Source of the DNA: Pseudomonas fluorescens
Lineage (GTDB): Bacteria > Pseudomonadota > Gammaproteobacteria > Pseudomonadales > Pseudomonadaceae
Length of the DNA: 64,000 nt
Assembly (NCBI RefSeq): GCF_005938625.1
Contig: NZ_VCNJ01000044.1
Span: 33,275-97,274, forward strand
Direction of reading: 5' to 3'
Part shown: positions 45,355 to 54,455 of the stretch, piece after piece
Position numbering within the stretch: the first letter of the stretch is position 1
Layout: the number at the start of each line of letters is the position of its first letter
Position numbers and translations under genes: made by a program
The notes under the pieces: generated by a model
What the model was told of the DNA's origin: nothing
The model's input: the letters and a program-made list of their open reading frames with translations, nothing else
The model's database searches: none

Positions 45355-47949
45355 TTAAACGGCAACCGCCGACTCTTCAAGGAAGTCCTGAGCGAAGCGC
45401 TGCAACACGCCGCCGGCCTCGTAGATCGATACTTCTTCAGCGGTATCCAGACGGCAAGTCACCGGCACATCAACGCGTTCGCCGTTCTTGCGATGGATCA
45501 CCAGCGTCAGATCTGCGCGCGGTTTGCGCTCGCCGATCACGTCATAGGTTTCGCTGCCGTCGATGGCCAGCGTGTGACGGTCGGTGCCCGGCTTGAACTC
45601 CAGCGGCAACACGCCCATGCCCACCAGGTTGGTGCGGTGAATGCGCTCGAAACCTTCAGCGGCAATCGCTTCGACACCGGCCAGTCGCACGCCTTTCGCC
45701 GCCCAGTCACGGGACGAACCCTGACCGTAATCGGCGCCGGCAATGATGATCAGCGGCTGTTTGCGTTCCATGTAGGTTTCGATGGCTTCCCACATGCGCA
45801 TGACCTTGCCTTCCGGCTCGACCCGCGCCAGTGAACCCTGTTTGACCTTGCCGTTTTCCACAACCATTTCGTTGAACAGCTTCGGGTTGGCGAAGGTCGC
45901 GCGTTGTGCAGTCAAGTGGTCGCCACGGTGCGTTGCGTACGAGTTGAAGTCCTCTTCCGGCAGGCCCATTTTCGCCAGGTATTCGCCGGCGGCGCTGTCG
46001 AGCATGATCGCGTTGGATGGCGACAGGTGATCGGTGGTGATGTTGTCCGGCAGCACCGCCAGCGGGCGCATGCCCTTCAGCGGACGCGCCCCGGCCAGCG
46101 CACCTTCCCAGTACGGCGGACGGCGGATGTAGGTGCTCATCTCGCGCCAGTCGTACAGCGGCGTGACTTTCGGGCCGGTGTCTTCGTGGACGGCGAACAT
46201 CGGAATGTAGACCTGACGGAACTGCTCAGGCTTGACTGAAGACTTCACCACGGCGTCGATTTCTTCGTCGCTCGGCCAGATATCTTTGAGGCGGATTTCC
46301 TTGCCGTCCACAACACCGAGTACGTCTTTTTCGATATCGAAACGGATGGTCCCGGCAATGGCGTAAGCGACCACCAATGGCGGCGAAGCGAGGAACGCTT
46401 GCTTGGCGTATGGGTGAATGCGGCCGTCGAAGTTGCGGTTGCCCGAGAGCACGGCGGTGGCGTACAGATCGCGATCGATGATCTCTTGCTGGATCACCGG
46501 ATCGAGCGCGCCGGACATGCCGTTGCAGGTGGTGCAGGCGAAGGCGACGACGCCGAAGCCGAGTTGCTCCAGCTCAGTGGTCAGTCCCGCTTCGTCGAGG
46601 TACAGCGCCACGGTTTTCGAACCCGGCGCCAGCGAGGATTTCACCCACGGTTTGCGGGCCAGGCCGAGCTTGTTGGCGTTGCGCGCCAGCAGGCCGGCGG
46701 CGATGACGTTGCGCGGGTTGCTGGTGTTGGTGCAACTGGTGATGGCGGCGATGATCACCGCACCGTCGGGCATTTGCCCCGGCACATCATCCCACTGACC
46801 GGAGATGCCTTTGGCGGCCAGATCCGACACCGCAACGCGAGCGTGCGGGTTGCTTGGGCCGGCCATGTTGCGCACCACCGAAGACAGGTCGAAAGTCAGG
46901 CCACGCTCGTATTGCGCGCCTTTCAGGCTGTCGGCCCACAGGCCGGTGAGCTTGGCGTATTGCTCGACCAACTGCACTTGCTGGTCTTCGCGACCGGTCA
47001 GTTTCAGGTAATCGATGGTCTGCTGGTCGATGTAGAACATCGCTGCGGTGGCGCCGTATTCCGGGGCCATGTTGGAGATGGTCGCGCGGTCGCCGAGGGT
47101 CAGCGCCGCTGCGCCTTCGCCGAAAAACTCCAGCCAAGCGCCGACGACTTTCTGTTTGCGCAGGTATTCGGTCAGCGCCAGCACCATGTCGGTGGCGGTG
47201 ATGCCCGGTTGCAGCTGGCCGGTCAGCTCGACGCCGACGCTTTCCGGAAGACGCATCCACGAGGCGCGACCGAGCATTACGCTCTCGGCTTCGAGGCCGC
47301 CGACGCCAATGGCGATTACGCCCAGCGCATCGACGTGCGGGGTGTGGCTGTCAGTGCCGACGCAAGTGTCGGGGAACGCCACACCTTCACGCACCTGGAT
47401 CACCGGAGACATTTTCTCCAGGTTGATCTGGTGCATGATGCCGTTGCCCGGTGGGATCACATCAACGTTCTTGAAGGCCTTTTTGGTCCAGTTGATGAAG
47501 TGAAAACGGTCTTCGTTGCGACGGTCTTCGATGGCGCGGTTTTTCTCGAACGCCTGCTTGTCGAAACCGCCCGCTTCCACCGCCAGCGAGTGGTCAACGA
47601 TCAATTGCGTCGGCACCACCGGGTTGACCTGCGCCGGGTCGCCGCCCTGCAAGGCGATGGCGTCCCGCAGGCCGGCGAGGTCGACCAGCGCGGTCTGGCC
47701 GAGAATGTCGTGGCAGACCACACGCGCCGGGAACCACGGGAAGTCGAGATCGCGTTTGCGTTCGATCAGTTGCTTGAGGGAATCGGTGAGCGTGGCCGGG
47801 TCGCAGCGACGCACGAGGTTTTCCGCCAGCACGCGGGAAGTGTACGGCAGGGTGTCGTAACTGCCGGGCTGAATCGCCTCGACCGCCGCGCGAGCGTCGA
47901 AATAATCCAGAGGGCTGCCGGGCAGGGTTTTGCGGAATTCTGTGTTCAT
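45355..47949 (-). CDS. acnD: Fe/S-dependent 2-methylisocitrate dehydratase AcnD
   Basis: 864 residues. Aconitase superfamily with the 4Fe-4S cysteines in TSCTNTSNPRNV and ACTTCNGMSG, substrate motifs VCHDILGQTALVDLAG and GTDSHTPHVDALGV, and the swivel domain with GADYGQGSSRDWAAKG near 700. It is the AcnD branch rather than AcnA/AcnB, as shown by pairing with prpF. The gap to prpC is about 200 bases and holds a repeat. Confidence 0.96.
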   Translation of the reverse strand: MNTEFRKTLPGSPLDYFDARAAVEAIQPGSYDTLPYTSRVLAENLVRRCDPATLTDSLKQLIERKRDLDFPWFPARVVCHDILGQTALVDLAGLRDAIALQGGDPAQVNPVVPTQLIVDHSLAVEAGGFDKQAFEKNRAIEDRRNEDRFHFINWTKKAFKNVDVIPPGNGIMHQINLEKMSPVIQVREGVAFPDTCVGTDSHTPHVDALGVIAIGVGGLEAESVMLGRASWMRLPESVGVELTGQLQPGITATDMVLALTEYLRKQKVVGAWLEFFGEGAAALTLGDRATISNMAPEYGATAAMFYIDQQTIDYLKLTGREDQQVQLVEQYAKLTGLWADSLKGAQYERGLTFDLSSVVRNMAGPSNPHARVAVSDLAAKGISGQWDDVPGQMPDGAVIIAAITSCTNTSNPRNVIAAGLLARNANKLGLARKPWVKSSLAPGSKTVALYLDEAGLTTELEQLGFGVVAFACTTCNGMSGALDPVIQQEIIDRDLYATAVLSGNRNFDGRIHPYAKQAFLASPPLVVAYAIAGTIRFDIEKDVLGVVDGKEIRLKDIWPSDEEIDAVVKSSVKPEQFRQVYIPMFAVHEDTGPKVTPLYDWREMSTYIRRPPYWEGALAGARPLKGMRPLAVLPDNITTDHLSPSNAIMLDSAAGEYLAKMGLPEEDFNSYATHRGDHLTAQRATFANPKLFNEMVVENGKVKQGSLARVEPEGKVMRMWEAIETYMERKQPLIIIAGADYGQGSSRDWAAKGVRLAGVEAIAAEGFERIHRTNLVGMGVLPLEFKPGTDRHTLAIDGSETYDVIGERKPRADLTLVIHRKNGERVDVPVTCRLDTAEEVSIYEAGGVLQRFAQDFLEESAVAV

Positions 47950-48019
47950 CGGGTCAGGACTCGGGTCACGGTAGTTTCAAAGGGTGAGGCCTGACACCGA
48001 TCTAAAAATCCCCTCTCCC

Positions 48020-48107
48020 TTGTAGGAGCTGCCGAAGGCTGCGATCTTTTGATCCTGATCTTAAAAACAAAGATCAAAAGATCGCAGCCTTCGGCAGCTC
48101 CTACAGG
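48020..48107. repeat. REP-like inverted repeat, family B copy 6
   Basis: TTGTAGGAGCTGCCGAAGGC and complement, between prpC and acnD. Confidence 0.92.
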
Positions 48108-48148
48108 GATTTCGGTGAATCTCGGATCAGCGGCTGGCACTCACCATT

Positions 48149-49276
48149 TCAGCGACGTTCGATTGGCACGAACTTGCGCTGTTCAACGCCGATGTACTCG
48201 GCGCTCGGACGGATGATGCGGTTGTTGGCACGCTGTTCGAACACGTGCGCGGCCCAGCCGGTCAGGCGTGAGCAGACGAAAATCGGCGTGAACAGCTTGG
48301 TCGGAATGCCCATGAAGTGGTACGCCGAGGCATGGTAGAAATCGGCATTCGGGAACAACTTCTTCTGTTCCCACATGGTCTTGTCGATGGCTTCCGAGAC
48401 CGGGAACAACACCTTGTCACCGACTTCATCAGCCAGCTGTTTCGCCCAGCCTTTGATTACTTCGTTGCGTGGATCGCTGTCCTTATAGATCGCGTGGCCG
48501 AAGCCCATGATCTTGTCCTTGCGCTCGAGCATGCCGAGGGTGCCTTTGATCGCCTCTTCCGGCGACGAGAAGCGCTCGATCATTTCCATCGCCGCTTCGT
48601 TAGCGCCGCCGTGCAGCGGGCCACGCAGCGAACCGATGGCCGCCGTCACGCAGGAATACAGATCGGACAGGGTCGAGGCGCAAACGCGCGCAGTGAAGGT
48701 CGAGGCGTTGAATTCGTGCTCGGCGTAGAGGATCAGCGAGACGTTCATGACTTTGACGTGCAGTTCGCTCGGCTTCTTGTCGTGCAGCAAGTGCAGGAAG
48801 TGGCCGCCGATGGTCGGCTCGTCGCTGACGCAATTGATGCGTTTGCCGTCGTGGCTGAAGCGATACCAGTAGCACATGATCGCCGGGAACGCGGCGAGCA
48901 GGCGGTCAGTCTTGTCGCGCTGTTCGGAGAAGTCTTTCTCCGGTTCGAGGTTGCCGAGGAACGAGCAACCGGTGCGCATGACGTCCATCGGGTGGGCGTC
49001 GGCGGGGATGCGTTCGAGCACTTCTTTCAGCGCTTGCGGCAGGTCGCGCAGCTTGCTCAGTTTGCCTTGGTATTCGTCGAGTTGCGCCTGGGTCGGCAGC
49101 TCGCCGTAGAGCAGCAGGTACGCGACTTCTTCAAATTGTGCATCGGCTGCCAGTTCGCGCACGTCGTAGCCGCGATAGGTCAGCCCGGCACCGGCCTGGC
49201 CCACGGTGGACAGTGCGGTTTGCCCGGCAACCTGGCCACGGAGCCCGGCGCCACTGAGTACTTTTGCTTCGGCCAT
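48149..49276 (-). CDS. prpC: 2-methylcitrate synthase
   Basis: 375 residues from ATG 49274-49276 with GGAG about 8 bases upstream; a TTG 12 bases earlier is rejected. It condenses propionyl-CoA with oxaloacetate. Citrate synthase-family motifs are GLTYRGYDVREL, GPLHGGANEAAMEMI (catalytic histidine) and GFGHAIYKDSDPR. The length is typical of PrpC and shorter than citrate synthase GltA. Confidence 0.95.
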   Translation of the reverse strand: MAEAKVLSGAGLRGQVAGQTALSTVGQAGAGLTYRGYDVRELAADAQFEEVAYLLLYGELPTQAQLDEYQGKLSKLRDLPQALKEVLERIPADAHPMDVMRTGCSFLGNLEPEKDFSEQRDKTDRLLAAFPAIMCYWYRFSHDGKRINCVSDEPTIGGHFLHLLHDKKPSELHVKVMNVSLILYAEHEFNASTFTARVCASTLSDLYSCVTAAIGSLRGPLHGGANEAAMEMIERFSSPEEAIKGTLGMLERKDKIMGFGHAIYKDSDPRNEVIKGWAKQLADEVGDKVLFPVSEAIDKTMWEQKKLFPNADFYHASAYHFMGIPTKLFTPIFVCSRLTGWAAHVFEQRANNRIIRPSAEYIGVEQRKFVPIERR

Positions 49277-49330
49277 TGCTGTCTCCAATTCTTGAATTTG
49301 TTAGGGAATCTGCAATTACGGTGTTGTTCG

Positions 49331-49418
49331 CAAAAGATCGCAGCCTCGTTGCACTCGTCAGCTCCTACAGGGAATGCGGTTCATGTAGGAGCTGCCGCAG
49401 GCTGCGATCTTTTGATCT
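49331..49418. repeat. REP-like inverted repeat, family B copy 7
   Basis: AAAAGATCGCAGCCTCGTTG... and complement ending GCTGCGATCTTTTGATC. It ends exactly at the prpB stop codon, so the whole prpB-prpC gap carries it. Confidence 0.9.
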
Positions 49419-50309
49419 TTATTTCTTCGCAGCAAACAACGCATCGAGCTTCTGCTCGAAGGTGTGGTAATCGATGCGATCGTAAAGCTCCATGCGAGTC
49501 TGCATGGTGTCGATGACATTCTGCTGCGTGCCGTCGCGGCGGATCGCCGTATAGACGTTTTCCGCAGCCTTGTTCATAGCGCGGAACGCCGACAGTGGAT
49601 ACAGCACCAGCGACACGTCGGCGCCGGCCAATTGCTCGGTGGTGTACAGCGGCGTCGAGCCGAACTCGGTGATGTTGGCCAGGATCGGCGCTTTCACGCG
49701 GTTGGCGAACAGCTTGTACATCTCCAGTTCAGTGATCGCTTCCGGGAAAATCATGTCAGCGCCAGCCTCGATGCAGGCTGCTGCGCGATCGAGTGCCGAT
49801 TCCAGACCTTCCACCGCCAGCGCATCGGTACGCGCCATGATTACAAAGCTGTCATCGGTGCGGGCATCGACGGCGGCTTTGATGCGGTCGACCATTTCCT
49901 GCTGGCTGACGATCTCTTTATTAGGACGATGGCCACAGCGTTTGGCGCCGACCTGATCCTCAATGTGAATCGCCGCCGCGCCGAACTTGATCATCGACTT
50001 GACCGTGCGCGCGACGTTGAACGCCGACGAGCCAAAACCGGTGTCGACATCGACCAGCAGCGGCAGATCGCAGACGTCGGTGATGCGACGCACGTCGGTC
50101 AACACATCATCCAGACCGGTGATGCCCAGATCCGGCACGCCGAGCGAGCCTGCGGCCACCCCGCCGCCGGACAGGTAGATCGCCTTGAAACCGGCGCGCT
50201 TGGCCAGCAGCGCGTGGTTGGCGTTGATCGCGCCGACCACCTGCAATGGGTGCTCGCTGGCGACCGCATCGCGGAAACGCTGGCCTGGAGTGCTGTGCTT
50301 GGAACTCAT
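49419..50309 (-). CDS. prpB: Methylisocitrate lyase
   Basis: 296 residues. It splits 2-methylisocitrate to pyruvate and succinate. The isocitrate-lyase superfamily signature is KRCGH (in VGAKRCGHRPNKEIVS) with the catalytic cysteine; metal ligands are in LPLLVDVDTGFG and AIHIEDQ. Its ATG overlaps the stop of the regulator gene (ATGA), so they are co-transcribed. Confidence 0.97.
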   Translation of the reverse strand: MSSKHSTPGQRFRDAVASEHPLQVVGAINANHALLAKRAGFKAIYLSGGGVAAGSLGVPDLGITGLDDVLTDVRRITDVCDLPLLVDVDTGFGSSAFNVARTVKSMIKFGAAAIHIEDQVGAKRCGHRPNKEIVSQQEMVDRIKAAVDARTDDSFVIMARTDALAVEGLESALDRAAACIEAGADMIFPEAITELEMYKLFANRVKAPILANITEFGSTPLYTTEQLAGADVSLVLYPLSAFRAMNKAAENVYTAIRRDGTQQNVIDTMQTRMELYDRIDYHTFEQKLDALFAAKK

Positions 50310-51031
50310 GACTCACCTCGTTCAGTGGCTGTCTTATTGTGGGCGCCGTCCTGGTAATGACGGGCGATGTTGCGTTTCGAGGCGCCGATGTGACGGCGCA
50401 TCAACAATTCCGCGAGCTCGCCGTCACGGTCCGCGATGGCATCGAGAATCCGGTGGTGTTCGGCAAAAGCCTGACGCGGACGGTTCGGCGTGGTCGAGAA
50501 CTGGATGCGGTACATGCGCACCAATTGATAGAGCTCGCCGCAGAGCATCTGGGTCAGCGTGCGGTTGCCGCTGCCCTGGATGATCCGGTAGTGGAAGTCG
50601 AAATCGCCTTCTTGCTGGTAGTAGCCGACGCCGGCCTGAAACGCGGCATCGCGTTCATGGGTTTCCAGCACCCGGCGCAGTTCGTCGATTTCTTCGACGC
50701 TCATGCGTTCGGCCGCCAGGCGGCAGGCCATGCCTTCGAGGGATTCGCGGATTTCGTAGAGTTCGATCAGCTCGGCATGATTGAGCGACACCACCCGCGC
50801 GCCGACGTGCGGCACGCGCACCAGCAAGCGCTGACCTTCCAGGCGATGAATCGCCTCACGCAACGGCCCACGACTGATGCCGTAGGTGCGCGCCAGCTCC
50901 GGCTCGGAGATCTTGCTGCCCGGAGCGATCTCGCCTTTGACGATAGCCGCCTGAATGCGCCGGAAGACATTTTCCGAGAGAGTCTCGGAATCGTCGCCGC
51001 TGATAACCGGGGGATCGAGTTGATCCAGCAT
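50306..51031 (-). CDS. prpR: GntR-family regulator of the propionate (prp) operon
   Basis: 241 residues from ATG 51029-51031; upstream in-frame starts lie across a palindromic operator and are unlikely. The winged helix (about 18-85: IAPGSKISEPELARTYGISR and GPLREAIHRLEGQRLLVRVP) joins an FCD effector domain (about 95-225) with metal-ligand histidines in FDFHYRIIQ, EHHRILDAI and MRRHIGAS. It is the first gene of the prp operon. Methylcitrate pathway intermediates are the likely effectors (inference). Confidence 0.92.
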   Translation of the reverse strand: MLDQLDPPVISGDDSETLSENVFRRIQAAIVKGEIAPGSKISEPELARTYGISRGPLREAIHRLEGQRLLVRVPHVGARVVSLNHAELIELYEIRESLEGMACRLAAERMSVEEIDELRRVLETHERDAAFQAGVGYYQQEGDFDFHYRIIQGSGNRTLTQMLCGELYQLVRMYRIQFSTTPNRPRQAFAEHHRILDAIADRDGELAELLMRRHIGASKRNIARHYQDGAHNKTATERGES

Positions 51032-51033
51032 GA

Positions 51034-51117
51034 TTGTCGACACCTTTAAATCCAGTGCGGCAAAAACTAGCCAATTCGCCCGCACCAGTCAAAGGATAAA
51101 TAGATATTGTCGACAAT
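51034..51117. promoter_or_regulatory. Two TGTCGACA palindromes upstream of prpR (candidate autoregulatory operators)
   Basis: ATTGTCGACAAT (51106-51117) is a perfect 12-base palindrome. TTGTCGACA (51034-51042) repeats its core directly at the prpR start codon, 70 bases away. TTGT-N2-ACAA symmetry fits FCD-type GntR proteins such as PrpR itself. Confidence 0.6.
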
Positions 51118-51131
51118 CGTCTAATAACCTT

Positions 51132-51216
51132 AAAAGATCGCAGCCTTCGGCAGCTCCTACAGGGCGCACGCAAATCCAATGCAGGAGCTGCCGAAGGCTG
51201 CGATCTTTTGATCTTT
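51132..51216. repeat. REP-like inverted repeat, family B copy 8
   Basis: AAAAGATCGCAGCCTTCGGC AGCTCCTAC and complement starting GCAGGAGCTGCCG (one base changed from TGTAGG). It separates the prp operon from the divergent protease cluster. Confidence 0.9.
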
Positions 51217-51385
51217 TATAGACCGGCCCAAGCGCTGGCGCCATAAACCCACCGTGCTAGAATGCCGCCCGCATTTGCTGGCCATTTGTACGGCTTGTCA
51301 TAAAAAGCTGATAGGCACACGAAGGGCCTTGCGCAAGTTTTGCCAAGGACCTGAACCGAAAACGGAACGCTGCGCACCAGGATTT

Positions 51386-51922
51386 ATGAGACTCAAGCCT
51401 TTTCCCACATTCTTTGCCCTGTTTTGCCTGCCCGGCCTCGCCGCCGCGGGGGAAAAAACCGTGTACGGCCTCAACGAATACGCTTCGCTTGACGGCATCA
51501 ATCTCGAAGTTGCGGCCAAACTTGATACGGGCGCGAAAACCGCCTCGCTCAGCGCCCGCGACATCAAACGCTTTAAACGCAACGGTGAGTCCTGGGTACG
51601 TTTCTACCTGGCCATCGACGCCGCGCATTCACACCCGATCGAACGGCCGCTGGCCCGGGTCAGCAAGATCAAGCGCCGCGCCGGTGACTACGACCCGGAA
51701 GAAGGCAAGAAGTACACCGCCCGTCCGGTGATCGAGCTGGATATCTGCATGGGCACGGCGCTTCGCAGCATCGAAGTGAACCTGACCGACCGAAGTGCGT
51801 TCCAATACCCGCTTTTGATTGGCTCCGAAGCGCTGAAACGCTTTGATGCGCTGGTCGATCCAAGCCTTAAATACGCTGCCGGCAAACCCGCCTGCACCAT
51901 CGCCGCTCATACCGCCGAGTAA
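51386..51922 (+). CDS. Periplasmic retropepsin-like (RimK-associated zinc-protease family) protein
   Basis: 178 residues from ATG 51386; earlier in-frame codons precede the signal peptide. The signal peptide is about 1-21 (MRLKPFPTFFALFCLPGLAA). The body carries the aspartic-protease-like KLDTGAKTASLSA (D47-T-G49), the family's putative catalytic site, and LLIGSEALKRFDALVDPS near the end. The family was first named ATP-dependent zinc protease from context, but the fold is retropepsin-like. It is 5 bases upstream of the membrane protein gene. Confidence 0.88.
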   Translation: MRLKPFPTFFALFCLPGLAAAGEKTVYGLNEYASLDGINLEVAAKLDTGAKTASLSARDIKRFKRNGESWVRFYLAIDAAHSHPIERPLARVSKIKRRAGDYDPEEGKKYTARPVIELDICMGTALRSIEVNLTDRSAFQYPLLIGSEALKRFDALVDPSLKYAAGKPACTIAAHTAE

Positions 51923-51927
51923 TTTCC

Positions 51928-53463
51928 ATGCGTTCTCTAACCTTCCACCTGAAAATCCTGATCACCATTCTGGTGCTCCTGGGCGTTTCGGTTACGGCCT
52001 ATCAGATTTTCGTGCTCGGCATCCCGGTGACCGAAGACGCGACCGACGACTTGTGGAACATCGACGCCAAAGTGGAGTTCGTCGCCAGCACCAAGGATCC
52101 AGTGAAGATCCAGATGTTCGTGCCACCGTTGAGCCGCGATTACGTCAGCCTCAACGAGAGCTTTATTTCCAATAACTACGGCGTCGCGGTGAACCGCGTC
52201 GATGGCAACCGCAAGGTCACCTGGTCGGCACGCCGAGCCAAGGGCAACCAGACCCTTTATTACCGTCTGGTGCTGACCAAGCGCTACACCGCAGAAAAAA
52301 CCAAGATCAAAGGCCCGACCTTCCGCGACAGCATCGCCATCGAAGGCCCGGAGAAAATCGCCGCCGAAGCCCTGCTCGCGCCGATCCGTCAGCACTCTGC
52401 CGACGTCGAAACGTTCATTGGCGAGGCGATCAAACGCGTCAACAACCTCAACGACGACAACGTGAAACTGCTGCTGGCTGGCGATCCGTCGACGCCGCAC
52501 AAAGCCAAAATCGTCGAACTGCTGTTGTCCATCGCCCACGTGCCGGTGGAAAAAGTCCACACCATCCGCCTCGTCGCCGACCAGCCGCAAACCCCGGAAC
52601 TGTGGCTGCGCAGCTTCAACGGCAACGACTGGCTGTACTTCAACCCGGAAACCGGCGAGCAAGGCCTGCCGACCGACCGCCTGCTGTGGTGGACCGGCGA
52701 TGAAAACCTGATCACCGTCGACGGTGGCAAGAAAGCCAACGTGACTTTCAGCCTGAACAACAGCGAGATGAACGCGATTCGTCTGGCCAAGCTGACCGAC
52801 GAAAACACCGACGCCAATTTCCTCGAATACTCGCTATACGGCTTGCCGCTGCAGACCCAGCAAACGTTCATGATCATGGTGATGATCCCGATCGGCGTGC
52901 TGGTGATTCTGATCCTGCGCAACCTGATCGGCCTGCAGACCCTCGGTACGTTCACCCCGGTGCTGATCGCCCTCGCCTTCCGCGAAACGCAGCTGGGCTT
53001 CGGCATTCTGCTGTTTACCGTGATCACCGCGCTGGGGTTGTCATTACGTTCGTATCTGGAACACCTGAAGCTGCAAATGCTGCCGCGACTCTCGGTGGTG
53101 CTGACCTTTGTCGTGGTGTTGATTGCGGCGATCAGTCTGTTCAGTCATAAGCTCGGCCTGGAGCGCGGCTTGTCTGTGGCGCTGTTCCCGATGGTGATTC
53201 TGACCATGACCATCGAACGCCTGTCGATCACTTGGGAAGAGCGCGGCGCCAGCCATGCGCTGAAAGTTGCGATTGGCACGCTGTTCGCCGCTTCTCTGGC
53301 GCACTTGATCATGACCGTGCCTGAGCTGGTCTACTTCGTGTTCACCTTCCCGGCGATCCTGCTGATTCTGGTCGGCTTCATGCTGGCGATGGGTCGTTAT
53401 CGCGGCTACCGCCTGACGGAGCTGGTGCGTTTCAAGGCATTCCTGAAGAAGGCTGACGCCTGA
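51928..53463 (+). CDS. Inactive transglutaminase-like protein fused to seven transmembrane helices
   Basis: 511 residues. One N-terminal membrane segment (about 8-30), a periplasmic domain (about 35-300) with a transglutaminase-like core lacking an evident Cys-His-Asp triad (AHVPVEKVHTIRLVADQPQ, LYFNPETGEQGLP), and about seven hydrophobic helices (about 310-500). The domain pair is known in proteobacteria but has no assigned activity. Its stop codon overlaps the start of the ATP-grasp gene (TGATG). Confidence 0.88.
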   Translation: MRSLTFHLKILITILVLLGVSVTAYQIFVLGIPVTEDATDDLWNIDAKVEFVASTKDPVKIQMFVPPLSRDYVSLNESFISNNYGVAVNRVDGNRKVTWSARRAKGNQTLYYRLVLTKRYTAEKTKIKGPTFRDSIAIEGPEKIAAEALLAPIRQHSADVETFIGEAIKRVNNLNDDNVKLLLAGDPSTPHKAKIVELLLSIAHVPVEKVHTIRLVADQPQTPELWLRSFNGNDWLYFNPETGEQGLPTDRLLWWTGDENLITVDGGKKANVTFSLNNSEMNAIRLAKLTDENTDANFLEYSLYGLPLQTQQTFMIMVMIPIGVLVILILRNLIGLQTLGTFTPVLIALAFRETQLGFGILLFTVITALGLSLRSYLEHLKLQMLPRLSVVLTFVVVLIAAISLFSHKLGLERGLSVALFPMVILTMTIERLSITWEERGASHALKVAIGTLFAASLAHLIMTVPELVYFVFTFPAILLILVGFMLAMGRYRGYRLTELVRFKAFLKKADA

Positions 53464-54449
53464 TGTTCGGTTTCTGGAAGACCTGGAAGGCGCTGGAAGC
53501 GCGGGGCATCATGGGCATCAATCGGCGTAACGCCGACTACGTGCTCAAGTACAACAAGCGAAGCCTGTACCCGATCGTCGATGACAAGATCATCACCAAG
53601 GAACGCGCGATCGAGGCCGGCATTCACGTGCCGGAGTTGTATGGCGTGATTTCCACCGAGAAGGAAATCGACAAGCTCGACGAGATCATCGGCGGGCGCA
53701 GCGACTTCGTGATCAAACCGGCGCAGGGCGCGGGCGGCGACGGCATCATTGTCATCGCCGACCGTTTCGAAGGTCGCTATCGCACGGTGTCGGGCAAGAT
53801 CCTTGCCCACGAAGAACTTGAGCATCACATCTCGAGCATCCTCACCGGTTTGTATTCGCTGGGCGGCCATCGTGATCGGGCGCTGATCGAATACCGGGTA
53901 ACGCCGGATCAGATCTTCAAAAGCATCAGCTACGAAGGCGTGCCAGACATTCGCATCATCGTCTTGATGGGTTATCCGGTGATGGCGATGTTGCGTTTGC
54001 CGACCCGGCAGTCCGGCGGCAAGGCCAACCTGCACCAGGGCGCCATCGGCGTCGGCGTGGATCTGGCCACCGGTCTGACGTTGCGCGGCACCTGGCTGAA
54101 CAACATCATCACCAAACACCCCGACACCACCAACGCGGTGGACGGCGTGCAACTGCCCTACTGGGACGGTTTCATGAAACTCGCGGCAGGCTGTTATGAG
54201 CTGTGCGGGTTGGGCTATATCGGTGTTGATATGGTGCTGGATCAGGAGAAAGGCCCGCTGATTCTGGAGTTGAATGCGCGGCCGGGGCTGAATATCCAGA
54301 TCGCCAATGACTGTGGGCTGACGTTGCGTACGCACGCGGTTGAAGCGCGACTGGAAGAATTGAAAGCGCGTGGGGTGACGGAGATGGTTGAAGAGCGCGT
54401 GGCGTTTACTCAGGAAATGTTTGGGCATATTCCAGCTGTGGAAGGCTAA
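53463..54449 (+). CDS. Alpha-L-glutamate ligase-like ATP-grasp protein
   Basis: 328 residues. ATP-grasp motifs are visible: nucleotide-binding lysine and glycine loop in DFVIKPAQGAGGDGIIVIAD (about 77-96), ALIEYRVTPDQIF, and the metal site LILELNARPGLNIQIAND near 277. RimK-like relatives join an amino acid, usually glutamate, to a carboxylate. No signal peptide, so it is cytosolic. Together with the protease and membrane protein it forms a three-gene set also present in P. aeruginosa from memory. The ligated substrate is unknown. Confidence 0.88.
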   Translation: MFGFWKTWKALEARGIMGINRRNADYVLKYNKRSLYPIVDDKIITKERAIEAGIHVPELYGVISTEKEIDKLDEIIGGRSDFVIKPAQGAGGDGIIVIADRFEGRYRTVSGKILAHEELEHHISSILTGLYSLGGHRDRALIEYRVTPDQIFKSISYEGVPDIRIIVLMGYPVMAMLRLPTRQSGGKANLHQGAIGVGVDLATGLTLRGTWLNNIITKHPDTTNAVDGVQLPYWDGFMKLAAGCYELCGLGYIGVDMVLDQEKGPLILELNARPGLNIQIANDCGLTLRTHAVEARLEELKARGVTEMVEERVAFTQEMFGHIPAVEG

Positions 54450-54455
54450 AAGCTG

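Noticed and set aside
46399..47994. 531-codon open frame opposite acnD
   Set aside because: AcnD motifs are intact on the minus strand; this frame has none.
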